Positions 1-24,771 of a stretch of 64,000 nt of DNA are shown piece by piece. The stretch spans positions 1,059,277-1,123,276 of the forward strand of contig SSNP01000010.1 of the NCBI GenBank assembly GCA_006937955.1, read 5' to 3'. The notes under the pieces were generated by a model, which did no database searches, was not told where the DNA came from, and saw nothing but the letters and a program-made list of their open reading frames with translations. This DNA comes from Pachypanchax playfairii (Eukaryota; Chordata; Actinopteri; Cyprinodontiformes; Aplocheilidae). Made by a program: the position numbers and the translations under genes. Every line of letters starts with the position of its first letter. The stretch's first letter is position 1.

Positions 1-740
1 ATGTAAGAACATCTCTATTCACATTATTGGTGCTGTGTTAGAACTCTTACACAATAATATACCTCTACTGCACTATACCTCACTATAGCAGCTGCAGTTT
101 TACTTTGTGTTTTATATTTTGTTTACTGTGTTACTTTTCTTGTGTGCTTTTTTAAAACATTATCATGCTGGACAAGATAATGTTGTCATTTTATGTCTTC
201 CATGTTTATTGCACAGTTCATTTGCAGCAGTCAAAGCTTTATTTACTTCCTTATATGTGCATTATTTGTTGGTTTATTTCTAATTGCACAATACATCTTG
301 CACTATAAAGGATGCTGCATGTTAGTTTTCTTTTTTTAAATTTTTATTACTTAAAGAAATGTTCAGTGTTGTTTGTATTTTTCTAAACTTCATGTGTGAT
401 TTCCATTTTGTTATATTAGTAGACAACATAGGATAAAAAAAACTGTATAATTGCACTTTAATACATTTAAATTATTTTGATTATTTGAAGCTTGAAAAAT
501 ACTACTGTGATCTTTGCACTTGCTTTTTCTCATGAGTTTCTTTGCATTTTTTAAGTTATAATGTGAATTTGTTCTGGGATTATGCTACTGCTGCAATGGT
601 TATCACATTTTTGAATAAATGTTTTCTTTTCATTCAATGCCTCTTTAGTTTAATATGCAATTTCAGTTCTGTTTGCCATTGTTAAAAGAAAAACGTGAGT
701 AGGTGGTTCCAACTCGCAGGTGGGTGATGCGGAAAAAAAT
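1..740. other. AT-rich intergenic stretch, possible 3' UTR end
   Basis: No open frame of note is seen on either strand. The stretch is AT-rich with many T runs, and an AATAAA lies at 614-619 on the + strand, followed by a T-rich segment. That would fit the 3' end of a + strand gene lying left of the window, but no coding sequence is visible to confirm it. Confidence 0.3.
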
Positions 741-780
741 CTTGACGGGGGGCGAATTTGCGAATTGTACCAGTTTAGAG

Positions 781-1050
781 CGGCTGTGGCTCAGTGGTTA
801 GAGTGGTCGTCCTCCAATTTGAAGGTTGGTGGATCGATCCCGGCTTCCACCGCCACATGTCACTGAACCCCACGTTGCTCCCTGATCTGCGTATCGGGTT
901 GTGTGAGTGTTAGCCCCTACCCTCTCCCCCCGGTTTACATATCGGGTTGTGTGAATGGGTGAATGTAAAACCTTGTAGTGTGAAAGCGCTTTGAGTGGTC
1001 TGAATGACTGGAAAAGCGCTATACAAATACAGGACATTTTACCATTACCA
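781..1050 (+). mobile_element. tRNA-derived SINE with 7-bp target duplication
   Basis: The head is tRNA-like, with an A-box-like 'tggctcagtggttag' and a B-box-like 'ggatcgatccc', followed by the 'gtgaaagcgctttgagtggtc' body and a 'tatacaaatacaggacattt' tail. TTTAGAG occurs at 774-780 and again at 1051-1057, so the insertion is precise and interrupts the left arm of the foldback element. The same family is found at 22356-22573 and 22721-22934 in the opposite orientation, and a relative lies at 41722-42068. Confidence 0.8.
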
Positions 1051-1456
1051 TTTAGAGGCAAGGTCCTGCCTTTCTAGCCTCTGATTGGCTAGAAGTGCTT
1101 TCACATGATTGGCTACTTTTTGGGGGAAAGGTCCTGCTTTTTTTGCTTCTGATTGGCTAGAAAGCCTCTACAACAACTGCAACAGGTCATCACAAAATTA
1201 GAGAGAGCAAACTTTCAGCTCGTTTTAACATAAGTTTATTTATTCCCACCATCAACATAAAACAAAGTCCACCTAATAAGTGTTATTAATTCCCAAAGGG
1301 AAATGAAATGTTGTTGCTCTGTTCTTCTTCAACGGATAACTGATGATCATGAAAAAACACCACAGTATGATTCAAATATTACTGATTTTAATGAACAGTA
1401 TTTAGAACACCTGACGGTTTACATGGACATCAAACAGTTTGTGTGCGTGTGTGTGT

Positions 1457-1499
1457 NNNNNNNNNNNNNNNNNNNNNNNNNNNNNNNNNNNNNNNNNNN
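1457..1499. other. Assembly gap (43 N)
   Basis: A run of N lies between a short (TG)n tract on the left and a run of about 25 G (1500-1524) on the right. The true sequence is unknown, and the poly-G edge may be a sequencing artefact. Open frames crossing this interval are meaningless. Confidence 0.95.
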
Positions 1500-1524
1500 G
1501 GGGGGGGGGGGGGGGGGGGGGGGG

Positions 1525-1814
1525 TTGTATTTCTGACCTCCTGGGGACCCGTTTCCTGACTTTTACTATCTTTCTGGGGTCCGAGGGTTCTTGTGGGGAC
1601 CGAAGCCTGGTCCCCATGAGGGGGACTCCCCTTTTTAGGGTTAGGGGTTAGGTTTATAGGTATGGTGTGAATAGAGTTTTAGTTAGTCTTAGGGTTAGTT
1701 ATAGATCAGTAATGGTTAAGGTTAGGAAAAGGGTTTGGGTTAGGTATAAATCTAGTTACTAAAATCAATGGAAGTCAATGGACGGTCCCCATAAGGATAC
1801 CAAAACACACTTGT

Positions 1815-1816
<2 letters not shown>
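1525..1816. repeat. 'gtccccat / gggttagg' fish repeat
   Basis: The stretch holds repeated short units around 'tggggacc', 'gtccccat' and 'agggttagg', leading into a (TG)n tract. It lacks coding character. From memory this sequence type is a common dispersed repeat in teleosts. Confidence 0.5.

Positions 1817-1879
<63 letters not shown>
1817..1879. repeat. (TG)n microsatellite
   Basis: An almost pure dinucleotide run of about 31 units, ending in 'gagagagaatgagag'. Confidence 0.97.
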
Positions 1880-1886
<7 letters not shown>

Positions 1887-2699
1887 ATGAGAGATAATAT
1901 ACGTTCCAGCTGTAGCTATCAGTCAGTAGAAAACAGACGAAAACTTTGAACAATTGTGTTGTATTTTCTTATTTTTTGCTGTGTTGGCCACAGAAGGAAA
2001 CACCATCAGACACACACTGTGCTAAGGAGTGTGGTGCTGGTTTTTTTGGCAGTGCAGCACCACTCCCCACATTATCCTTCCCATAACAGAGAAAACTGTG
2101 AGAACACTTTTAGCCAATCGGATATGAAAAACAGTGCAAGCACTTCTAGCCAATCAGAGGCGAGAAAGGCGGGACCTTGCCTCTACAATTCGCAAATTCG
2201 CCAACGAGAGAACAAATCTTGATGGAAGACCAATTATAAAACCAGGAAGTAGCTCCAACAAAAAGGAAAAAAAACATGACTAAAAGAGGATGAAGGTTTA
2301 TACTATTTACCTATTCTGTGTACGTTTATTTGTGGTTTCCAGCTGATATCCAGCAGTCTGCGCTGACGATCCACCTCTTGTTGATAATGAACGATTGTTT
2401 TTTCAAACTGGGTGAATATTTCTTCAGCAGTAGCAGATAGTAACGCGCTGATAAACTCTCTCAGAGACTGAACTGAAGACATTGTTACTGGACAGACTCA
2501 GATATTCAACTCAAACACCGAAACCGCCTCTACACGAGGACAAACACGAGGAGCGCTCACGCTGCTAACGCCACACAAAAGAAATTAAAGTATTCACTCT
2601 TCTTCTTTTATTAAGGCAGTCTGGACGCTTCAGTGTGTGTTTCTGCCACCTGCTGGTTCGTTATGATCCAAAACCTTTAGATGTTTTAGACACGTGATC

Positions 2700-3255
2700 T
2701 ACTTCAATTAATCAATTTTTATTTATATAGCACCTTTCATACAAATGTAGCACAGAGTGCTTAACACATTAAAAACTACAATTCAATGAAATAGAAATAG
2801 ACATGATTGTATCCACTAAAACATGCAACACAGTGAAAAAATAAAGAACTACAGCCCACTATGAGGAGGTGAGCTCTTCAGGAATCCACTAGAGACCGTA
2901 TGGTGGACGCATCACTAGAAACACCCAGAGGGATTATCCCACTGGCCCAGCAGACCCAGCAGGTTCAGGTCCAGCATGGACAATCTCATGAAGAAACACT
3001 GGAGATGAGAGTTAAAATCATGTTAAATAAACCCCCCCCCAAAAAAAAAAAATTCAAATAATGAACAAAACAGTTTAAAAGTTAATAAATCAGTAAAAAT
3101 TAAGGATTATAAAAAGTACACACACTAATAATAATAAAACTAATAGTATAATTAAAAAGGCTATCTAAAATAGGTACTAAAATAGTAAAATAGACTTCAA
3201 TTAAAAGCCAGGTTAAAAAGAAATGTTTTACGCCTGGTTTTAAAAACTGACTTCT
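2700..3255. repeat. Possible dispersed repeat
   Basis: It begins with 'tcaatttttatttatatagcaccttt', a start I recall from many dispersed fish repeats, and ends with 'aaagccaggttaaaaagaaatg...acgcctggttttaaaaactga'. It is AT-rich and contains poly-C and poly-A runs at about 3030-3050. No second copy in the window was used for confirmation. Confidence 0.35.
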
Positions 3256-3304
3256 ACATTTACCTCGGGTGTTTATATTTTCTTATATAAATGTCATTTG
3301 ACAC

Positions 3305-3705
3305 ATCCTATATTTGCGCTCCCTTGAGTTCTAACCCTCTTCCCTCCCAATGAATGGTTTTTGAAAATTTTCTGGTAAGAGATTTTTTTTGCTCTAAATA
3401 GCAAATGTCTCTAAATTTTGGCCGTAAGAATACTGACTTAGTGTGATCCCTGTATTCTGCCCTATGAATGATAATGTACAACCCAGACTTCTGCACAGTA
3501 ACTGAGGTATGGAAGAACTACGGAACAGTAAAGTATTCGAAGTAATCCAGTGCCTGATTTGCTTTATTTAATACTGTAGTGGATCTTTAACAGTCTGTAC
3601 AAGTTTGATTTGTGATTTCCAACTAATTTTGTCATCTGTGATCACCCCTAAGAATTTTATTTCATCCACTCTTCCAATAGTTGCTCCATCTAACTGTATA
3701 TCCTG
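3305..3705 (-). pseudogene. Decayed LINE reverse-transcriptase fragment
   Basis: On the - strand the broken reading runs through 'DGATIGRVDEIKFLGVITDD', 'ISWKSQI' and then 'SYCAEVW' in another frame. This resembles the C-terminal side of a non-LTR reverse transcriptase, where an 'FLGVI-D' block is followed by a 'Y-EVWG' block. Stops and frameshifts separate the pieces and there is no catalytic YADD box, so it is a dead 5'-truncated fragment. The family was not assigned. Confidence 0.55.
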
Positions 3706-3840
3706 TATATCCTGTATATGCTTCGGACTGAGACAGAAGTTGTCCAGAAGGGGTCACGTTGGCCCTGGAAAAGGTCATGAAAACATGCTACGGGTTAGAT
3801 AATGACAGAAGAACCTCATTTCCAAGAAAGGCAGAACATT

Positions 3841-4546
3841 AGCTACGTTTACATGCGCCAAATTTCCCCAATCTGATTAAAATCTTGGTCGATCGGAATT
3901 CCCAAATCCCTGTTTACATGGACACTAACTGAAATGATCTGATCATGTCATGAGTACACATGCACCAAGCACTCGATCAGGTTAAATGAGTTGAGCATGC
4001 GCACAGCGAGTTGTCTTTCCGGGGGAAGAAAAAAGTAAACAAACTCCGTCCTTTCTGCACGTCTTTCCCGCCCCATCGTGTGCTCGAGCTGACTCACATT
4101 TTCCCCAATATGGACCTTCTGCAGGTGATTACCTTTATGTTTGGGTTTTTACTGGTCGCATTAACCAAGCTAGCGGCTGAATACATATTGCTACTGCTCC
4201 TCCGCCCCAGGAGAGGAGAGCAGGATGACAGGATGACTGCACCAGCAGACCACTTCTGTTTACCTCCCGCTATGTTTTCTACTTGGGTCTGCGAAAGCAG
4301 AAAGACGTCACGCTGAAGTTGTACGCATGCGCAGTGGGCTTTTTTCACCCTTTCTTTCTGAATGGGTGTGTACATGCACGTCTATCCGAATGAAGATCGG
4401 ACAAAACCACCCCTCTCGATCGGAAGGAAATTTCATTCTGATCAGGGTGCATCGATTCAAAACATTCTGATTGACATGTTTACATGACGTATTTTTGTTA
4501 CGATTGGGCGTTTATTCCGATTAAATGGGCCCATGTAAACATAGCT
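3841..4546. mobile_element. MITE with AGCTAYGTTTACATG inverted ends
   Basis: The left end, AGCTACGTTTACATG at 3841, mirrors the right end, CATGTAAACATAGCT, finishing at 4546. Further inward, 'gatcggaattcc' and 'cattctgatcagg' type blocks repeat in inverted form. The 101-residue open frame inside (4011-4316, +) shows no recognised domain apart from a hydrophobic stretch and is probably incidental. The superfamily is unassigned because the target duplication is unclear. Confidence 0.7.
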
Positions 4547-6169
4547 AGTGTAAAATGTGCATAAAAACACAATGTAATGATTTACAAACGTCATAAACCC
4601 ATTTTATTCCCAGTAGATCATAAATAACAACTCCTTTTCAATTTGATGGCAGAAACTTTAAAACAGTGATGTTATGAGTTACTTTCAGTTCAGGGATTTC
4701 CCTTTCATTACCTCAGGTCAGGGAGGTGTGTAGGCGGTCACTTTTGGGAATAACAGCATGATGCACCATCATGTTATGAAGTAAATCAGTTGCCCCAGAT
4801 AACATGAAGAATGAACATTTATGCATTTCTTGCTGCACAAACTGAGCTGAACACAGAAAGGAACAAGTAAAATAAAGATGCAGTCTATCTACATGGAAAC
4901 TACTTTCCGCATTCAACAACCTATTTTACATAATTACACTTAGTGCTATTTAGAAAATTAGATTCAGAAGGAGTGATTTATGGCCTCGGGACTGTAGTGT
5001 ACCATCACACAGAAGCGCAGCAGAAAACTGCATAGCAGCACAATTCGCTGCTGGCGTCTCTCCACAAAGCCCTGGTGCTGGGAAGAGAGAGAGGGAGGAG
5101 GAAGAGGGGTCGATATCACCCCCCTGCCTGTCCCTCCTCCAACAGCAGACAAGTTACCTGGAAAAAAACACTGGAAATGTGAGAATTGCACTTTAAAAAT
5201 AAAAGCTTGAAAGCATCCAATGTGCTTCGTGTTTAATTGATGTTATGAAACGCTGTGGTGATAAAATGAGGTAACAAGTCGCTGTTTGAATCTAATCTAA
5301 CTTGTAAGTAACTCACTTTTTCCTTCTTTATTTCTGTCATCACTATTCATAATTCTCTCAATGTGCTTTTACATCTCAGCTGCAGTTACAGAGTGAAACT
5401 ACTTTATCTGAGTGGCCAAATTTAGCATTTTTAATGTAAATAACCAGTGATTTATTATAGTCTAAGTTGTTTACTACAATATTTAACATGTATACATGAT
5501 TTCTATTTGACTTGGTGTAACTTGTTTCAGAAGCTTTTATTTTGTGTCAGATTACCGGAAGTGTTGTGTGTGAATGAAGGACCTTGACAGTGGTCCCATG
5601 TGGACTTGAGGGGCTCTGCGGCGTGGAGACAGCAGAGGAAAGTGACACATTGAGGGTCTGCTGTGAAACACACGCATCACCTTCCTCTCTCTTTATTTTT
5701 ACAGGAGAAACAAGCCACTTCTGAATGAAGAAAGCTTTTTAAAGGACAAATACGACTGGATGAAAGCGGGATAAGTGAATTAATAAGAGAGGAGGGGGCG
5801 TTTCTCTGATGTGAGCCTCTTTGGAAATGACTCAAACCAGGGATATTAATGAAGGAGAAGAAAAGGGATGCAGGAGGATGGGTGATATCTGGGAGAATCG
5901 CATTGCTTTGATCTGATTGTTTTTATGCTGTAGAGTTTAATCACACCTGAATTTAAAAAGTAGCTACACCACCTTCCAGGTAATCTAATCTGGAGCCTGT
6001 AACATCTGGACTAAATTGGTTCCAGCCTGAAAGATTTGTCCTAATCTGCATTTATCTGTAGATATCATGGAAAACCCCGCCCATCTGCCTTTTATTCTGT
6101 TTTAAACTTGTTTTTAAAATTCGTGTTTTGAGGCATTCGTTGATATTAGTTATAATTTAAATTTTAAAA
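4547..6169. other. Upstream region and probable 5' UTR of trarg1
   Basis: No coding exon is recognised. The last part before the trarg1 start, from roughly 5575 to 6169, is the likely promoter and 5' leader, but no clear TATA box or start site could be fixed by eye. Confidence 0.35.
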
Positions 6170-20098
<13,929 letters not shown>

Positions 20099-21745
20099 AG
20101 CCAAACAACAGACGCAACAGAGAAAAAGACTATTTAAAAAAAAATGGAGCAAAATTCACAAGTTTATGTCACGATACAACCACACCATGATAAACTTCAT
20201 ATTACAAAAAAATAAGACGTCAAATTGTGAAAAGTTGTCTCACATCAAGTAAAGAAAAAGAAACATATATCACTGAAAGACGCATGCTTTAAAATCCAGT
20301 AACATTTGCCTGATGAAATATCCTGATGTAAAGTTTCCAAGTTCGGAGGAACGTTGATTTGTACGAATCGTCACAGTGGAGGAGACCAAAGCGTTGGTGT
20401 TTCTGTTGAAACGTGGACGTCGTGAGAATGAAGAGGATGATATAAATGTGAGTGAATGACAGACTTTTCAATGGCTGCCATGATGTTCCTTAAAAAAAAG
20501 ATTCTGAATGATTCTTTAAACTTCAAACTGCTCATATATTCCCATATATCTGCTGCTTAAAAATGTATGTTTGAAATAATATATGTACATTTTCTAAAAT
20601 GTTTGTATCACAAGTGATGCTGGGTTTGTAGAGACTGTCACACTGACTGTGTTGGATTATCAGTGTAAACTTGAGAGTTTGTTAATAGGTGCGAGGACAC
20701 TATTTATTTATTTGTTTATTTTTGCCTTGTTTAATATTGATTTCCAACTAAAGCAATGAAACCAACTGCATGCCTGAATGTTAATAACCAATATTCTGCC
20801 TTCTTTGGGATAGTTGGTATTTCCTAGGAATAACTGTGGAGACTGACACTCCCATCGCTCGATGAGGTTTTGCTTTCTCCCATCAGACTATTAAGAGACG
20901 CCAAGAGTTGCATCATTTTCACATCAACTCGAACTTTTACCACAAACCCGTATGGACCGACTCTGTTCCTTCATCTCCACATCTCTCCTTTGCATCTGTT
21001 CAACATCATTTCTTCACCAACGTTCCTACATCGCTGCGCGTTCGACTGTTAAAAGCCCTCTTTTCACTCAACGTTTTTTTCTTCTTGTATTTCTATGTAA
21101 CGTATTTATACAGGAAAATGTATAATCGATATGACTGCATGCTACAAGCCGAAAAGGCTGACATGCTTTTATTTTTCTAAATGAGCCAAGTCCATGCGTT
21201 TGAGTCAGACGAAATCAAAAGCGCTACCAATTTTGATCATTTTTAGAGCAAACTCAATGTGTTGTGTTCCTCCTTGTTAGCTCAGAGCTTAAATAGATCA
21301 TGATGAGACAGCTGTATTATTTATAAGTAGGTTTTTAACCACTTCAAGTCATGATAAGAATACATGAGGACAAAAATGCATTATGCCATTTGTTGAGTTG
21401 TAATGATTGTTTTTAAGGGCTTTTACAGCTAAAACATCAGCTACACAAGGCAGCTAATGTGATTCCAAATCCAAAATGGAAGAGTGTAATATAAATTAGC
21501 ACTTTTTATCACAGTGAGTTCAGCTGTTTCTGAAATCATTCCAGTTCATAGCTGTACAACAAGCAGCACAGTCCAAAGAGTTTATGTGTTTACTATCGGT
21601 AGAGTTTCTCCTTCTGTGACAGTAAACATGCTTAAAACTTCCATTATTCTAAACATCTTACTGATTATTTTTCACTCTGCTGTATGTGATCATCATCTCT
21701 GTGGTGTACTTGCATGTCAGCAATAAATGTTACCATGCATGGTCT
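20099..21745 (+). other. trarg1: Probable trarg1 3' UTR
   Basis: The stretch follows the stop at 20096-20098. It has no coding signal and no obvious transposon, and leads to an AATAAA at 21722-21727. The length is inferred from that signal only. Confidence 0.5.
21722..21727 (+). terminator. trarg1: Candidate polyadenylation signal of trarg1
   Basis: A canonical AATAAA on the + strand, followed by 'tgttaccatgcatggtctatgttttgtcc', whose TG-rich part could serve as the downstream element. It is the likeliest end of the trarg1 message. Confidence 0.5.
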
Positions 21746-22355
21746 ATGTTTTGTCCTGAACACTTTTTATGGAGGCGTGTGATGACAAATACAAGCAAAC
21801 ATGATTTCATAAATATATTACACAGATGATCTGTCTCGTACATGAAGGTTCCTAAATATTTGCCGTAACAAACCACAGTGAAGACATTTAAAAGCAACTC
21901 TAATTTTATTATTTTATACTTCACTGGAGTCACATTTTCTTGAAATTGTTTAAATCAATAGTTCTCTATGTTTTCTGAAAGTATTTTCTTGGGAATCTTT
22001 AACCGTTTTTCAATTGGTTACTCATGACTTCTTGTATATAGAATTATAAAATGCAGTTCTTCTGGATTTAAAAAAGCAAATTCACACAAATTTCATGGTT
22101 ATTTCTTAAGTATTAACCAGTAATATGAAACATTTTGTATCTAAAAAAATGTTAGGAAACACTGATTAACAGACCTTTCAATCTGTCTGCATCAAAATTC
22201 ACCTGGTTTACTCAGGCTTTGGGTCGCAACTCATTAATATTCATTATTAGACTTTGCTGGACTCAGATTGGCAAACAAACTAGCCTATGAGAGCCCCACT
22301 GCGCATGGCACATAGGGTGTGTCCAAATTTAGGGTCTGCATACCTCTGAGAGTAA

Positions 22356-22573
22356 TGGTAAATGGTAAATGTCCTGTATTTGTATAGCACTTTTCTAGTC
22401 ATTCAGACTCAAAGCGGTTTCACACTACAAGGTCTTGCATTCACCCATTCACACAACTCGATACGCAGATCGGGGGGCAACATGGGGTTCATTGTCTTGC
22501 CCATGTGGCGGTGGAAGCCGGGATCGATCCACCAACCAAATGGACCGCTCTAACCACTGAGCCACAGCCGCCC
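22356..22573 (-). mobile_element. tRNA-derived SINE (reverse)
   Basis: Read on the - strand it starts 'gggcggctgtggctcagtgg', has the 'ggatcgatccc' B-box-like block and ends 'aggacatttaccatttacc'. It is the same family as 781-1050. It interrupts MITE copy C just left of the hairpin. Confidence 0.8.
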
Positions 22574-22575
22574 AC

Positions 22576-22682
22576 AGGAAGACACGATGTCTGTGTCCAA
22601 ATTCAGGGTCTGCATACTTTTAAGGGAGGGACTCTATGAAGTATGCAGACCCTAAATTTGGACACAGACATCGTGTCTTCCT
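22576..22682. repeat. Near-perfect hairpin, 42-bp arms
   Basis: Bases 22576-22617 and 22641-22682 are inverted copies with a single mismatch, separated by a 23-bp loop. The right arm runs smoothly into host MITE sequence ('tcgtgtcttcct' then 'gtttgctacgtc'), so part of the left arm is an inverted copy of the host sequence itself. Confidence 0.9.
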
Positions 22683-22720
22683 GTTTGCTACGTCTTATGC
22701 TAACAGCTTTTAGCTAGATG

Positions 22721-22934
22721 TCCTGTATTTGTATAGCGCTAATCTAGTCATTCAGACTACTCAAAGTGCTTTCACACTACAAGGTTTTGCGTTTACCCAT
22801 TCACGTTTACCCGACATTGGGTTCAGTGTCTTGCCCAAGGACACTTCGACATGTGGTGGTGGAAGCCGGGATCGATCCATCAACCTTCAATTTGGAGGAC
22901 GACCGCTCTAACCACTGAGCCACAGCCGCCCATG
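22721..22934 (-). mobile_element. tRNA-derived SINE (reverse), second insertion
   Basis: It has the same head and tail as 22356-22573. ATGT appears on both sides ('agctagATGT' and 'cgcccATGTgggg'), and the host reads 'ctagatgtgg' in MITE copy D, so the insertion point in the host is clear. Confidence 0.8.
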
Positions 22935-23189
22935 TGGGGTTTCAACTGTGGGAGCTGGTGAATACCAACATACAAAGGAGTTGTTCCGAAACAGATACAG
23001 GCTGTTTGGACTCGGGTGTTATCACCACCTGCGTAGTTTGAGAGAAAAAAACTGAAAGAGAAGTTGTTGACCTGTTTTCACACCCATTATGAAGGTAAGA
23101 ACACATGTGGAGCTAAAATATTCAACAGAAACCTCAGAAAACCCATTTATAATGGAAGGGTATCTTTAACATGTTTAACACAGCAAAGA

Positions 23190-23385
23190 ACTAAAAAAGC
23201 ACTCGCAGAGTGGAGACCTCCGCAAAATCCAGACGGTAATCCGGATCACCCCCAGAATCTAATCAATTGTTCCTGGGGTCATTGCTGACCTTTCCTTAAA
23301 ATTAATCAAAATCCATCCATTAGTATTTGAGTTTTCCTGCTAACAGACAAACATACCCAGATGAAAACAAGTGGAGCCGAAAAGA
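23190..23385 (+). repeat. Dispersed 'cctccgcc' repeat, short copy
   Basis: 'aagcactcgcagag...gacctccgc', 'caaaatccatccat' and 'acagacaaac...cccagatgaaaac' occur in the same order in the longer copy at 31553-32105. It begins just beyond MITE copy C. Confidence 0.6.
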
Positions 23386-24428
23386 AGAAGCGTTCCATCA
23401 AAGAACTGAGAGATGCATCATCGTTTTGGAAATCACCTTTTTGGGACTAAAATACTATTTTATTTCTTTTAAACTGTTTTTTGAGGGATATTTTTTATAT
23501 ACCTGTGATTTTAGTTAGAATGGTCTTATTAAGTTTTATGTAATGAATGAAGTCAGCAGGCTTCATTAGTGCAAATCCTGATCAACATCATTTCAGACAG
23601 AAACTGACAAACACCTTTAATTAATGATAATCTGATATTTCAATAAAAAGAAAAGAAAGCATCAATTTCCCAAACGGAGAAGAACTGAACTTGAGCAACA
23701 GCTGTTCTTTTTTTGGACGTTTACGTCCCTGTATGAGCAACAGTTCTCCAAACACAATTTTGCATCAAACATAAAAACCATTTATGTTTGCTTCAGAAAA
23801 GAAAAAGTAAAATGAAGAAATCTTTGCCTGTAAAAACACAGAAGAGTCACTTGTTGCAGTTTTATATCAGCTTCACATCCAACTGAAACAGTCATGATCT
23901 CAAATGTAAATACAGTTTTTAAAGGCGGGAAAAAGCTCCTTTCTAAAGTAGGAGGGATGGGATCAGACACCTGGGTCTCTGTACATTACAGAGGTTTGAG
24001 TTGCATAAATATGAAGAAGTCATATGATTTAAAAAAATAGACTTTTTAAAGAGTTTCCTTCTGAGAGAAACTGAAGCTAGAAAATATTTGACCCAAATGT
24101 TTTAGTGTGAAAGGAAACCAACTAAAGGGAAGTGATTTTATCCTCTTTGGTCCATCAGTGTGGGATTAATTCACTCAGATTGAACCTTAAACTTGAAGCT
24201 GTGTGAAAAAAACATATTGACTTTTCTCACACAGCTTCATTCGAATGAGTTTTACTCAGTCTGCTGTCGTTTCCATCTTCAAATGGAAGCTGTGAAACCA
24301 CTTGGTGAATCAGATCTTTTCAAATCAAATACCAATATGGGACACTGAAAAACAGAGCTTTTAGGGTGCTCGCACAGATATTTGATGTTTTTTCTGAGGC
24401 AGAAAAGAATGGGCCACTTGGTTACATA

Positions 24429-24771
24429 CACTCAGAAATAGAGGTACGAGACAATGAGATTTTTGAACCTATAGGTAAATTGTTTTAAATTGTTCCCTCA
24501 AAAGTACAATATTGGTCTTTAAAAGGTCAAAAATGTCCCTCTGAGGGTTCAAATTGATATAAAGTACAAATTTGTACCATTTCAACTGCACCTGCAACCC
24601 TGGTCAAGGCTGGTTAATCTCCATTTTATTAAGTTTCATCCATCATTTTCAATATTATGTTTCAGAATGTTGGTTTAAGACTTTAAAATGTGGCATAATT
24701 TTACAGTTTTAGTGGAACAACTTCATAAGGTACAAAAATGTTCTTGTCTCGTACCTCTATTTCTGAGAGTG
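24429..24771. mobile_element. 343-bp MITE with long inverted ends
   Basis: The left end, CACTCAGAAATAGAGGTACG, and the right end, whose complement starts CACTCTCAGAAATAGAGGTA, share about 25 bp including GAGGTACGAGACAA. No coding content is present. I could not define the target duplication, so the superfamily is open. Confidence 0.8.

Larger units (their letters stand above)
751..2202. repeat. Foldback (long inverted repeat) element
   Basis: The ends are inverted copies: GGCGAATTTGCGAATTGTA at 751-769 and its complement at 2184-2202. Once the SINE at 781-1050 is removed, similarity continues inward through the 'gaggcaaggtcc' and 'cctctgattggctagaagtg' segments on the left and their complements at about 2100-2185. 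This makes arms of roughly 100 bp or more around a loop that holds the assembly gap and low-complexity sequence. Such a structure fits a non-autonomous foldback or MITE-like DNA transposon. The superfamily was not assigned and no clear target duplication was seen. Confidence 0.65.
22081..23172 (+). mobile_element. 'TAAAGAGGCC' MITE, copy C, with nested insertions
   Basis: The family blocks begin at 22097 ('tggttatttcttaagtatta') and end at about 23170 ('aatggaagggtatcttta'). They are split by two reverse-oriented SINEs and by a hairpin with 42-bp arms. Removing these brings the body back to about the 0.6 kb of the other copies. The order of events is therefore MITE first, then the hairpin and SINEs. 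Confidence 0.75.

Noticed and set aside
780..860. A functional tRNA gene
   Set aside because: The A- and B-box-like blocks belong to a SINE with a non-tRNA body and target duplication; no proper cloverleaf with acceptor stem closure was seen.
1303..1651. Open frames crossing the N run and poly-G
   Set aside because: They depend on unknown bases and on a homopolymer giving poly-glycine or poly-proline.
4011..4316. 101-residue + frame with a hydrophobic stretch
   Set aside because: It lies entirely inside an inverted-repeat MITE and has no recognised family, so it is likely incidental.
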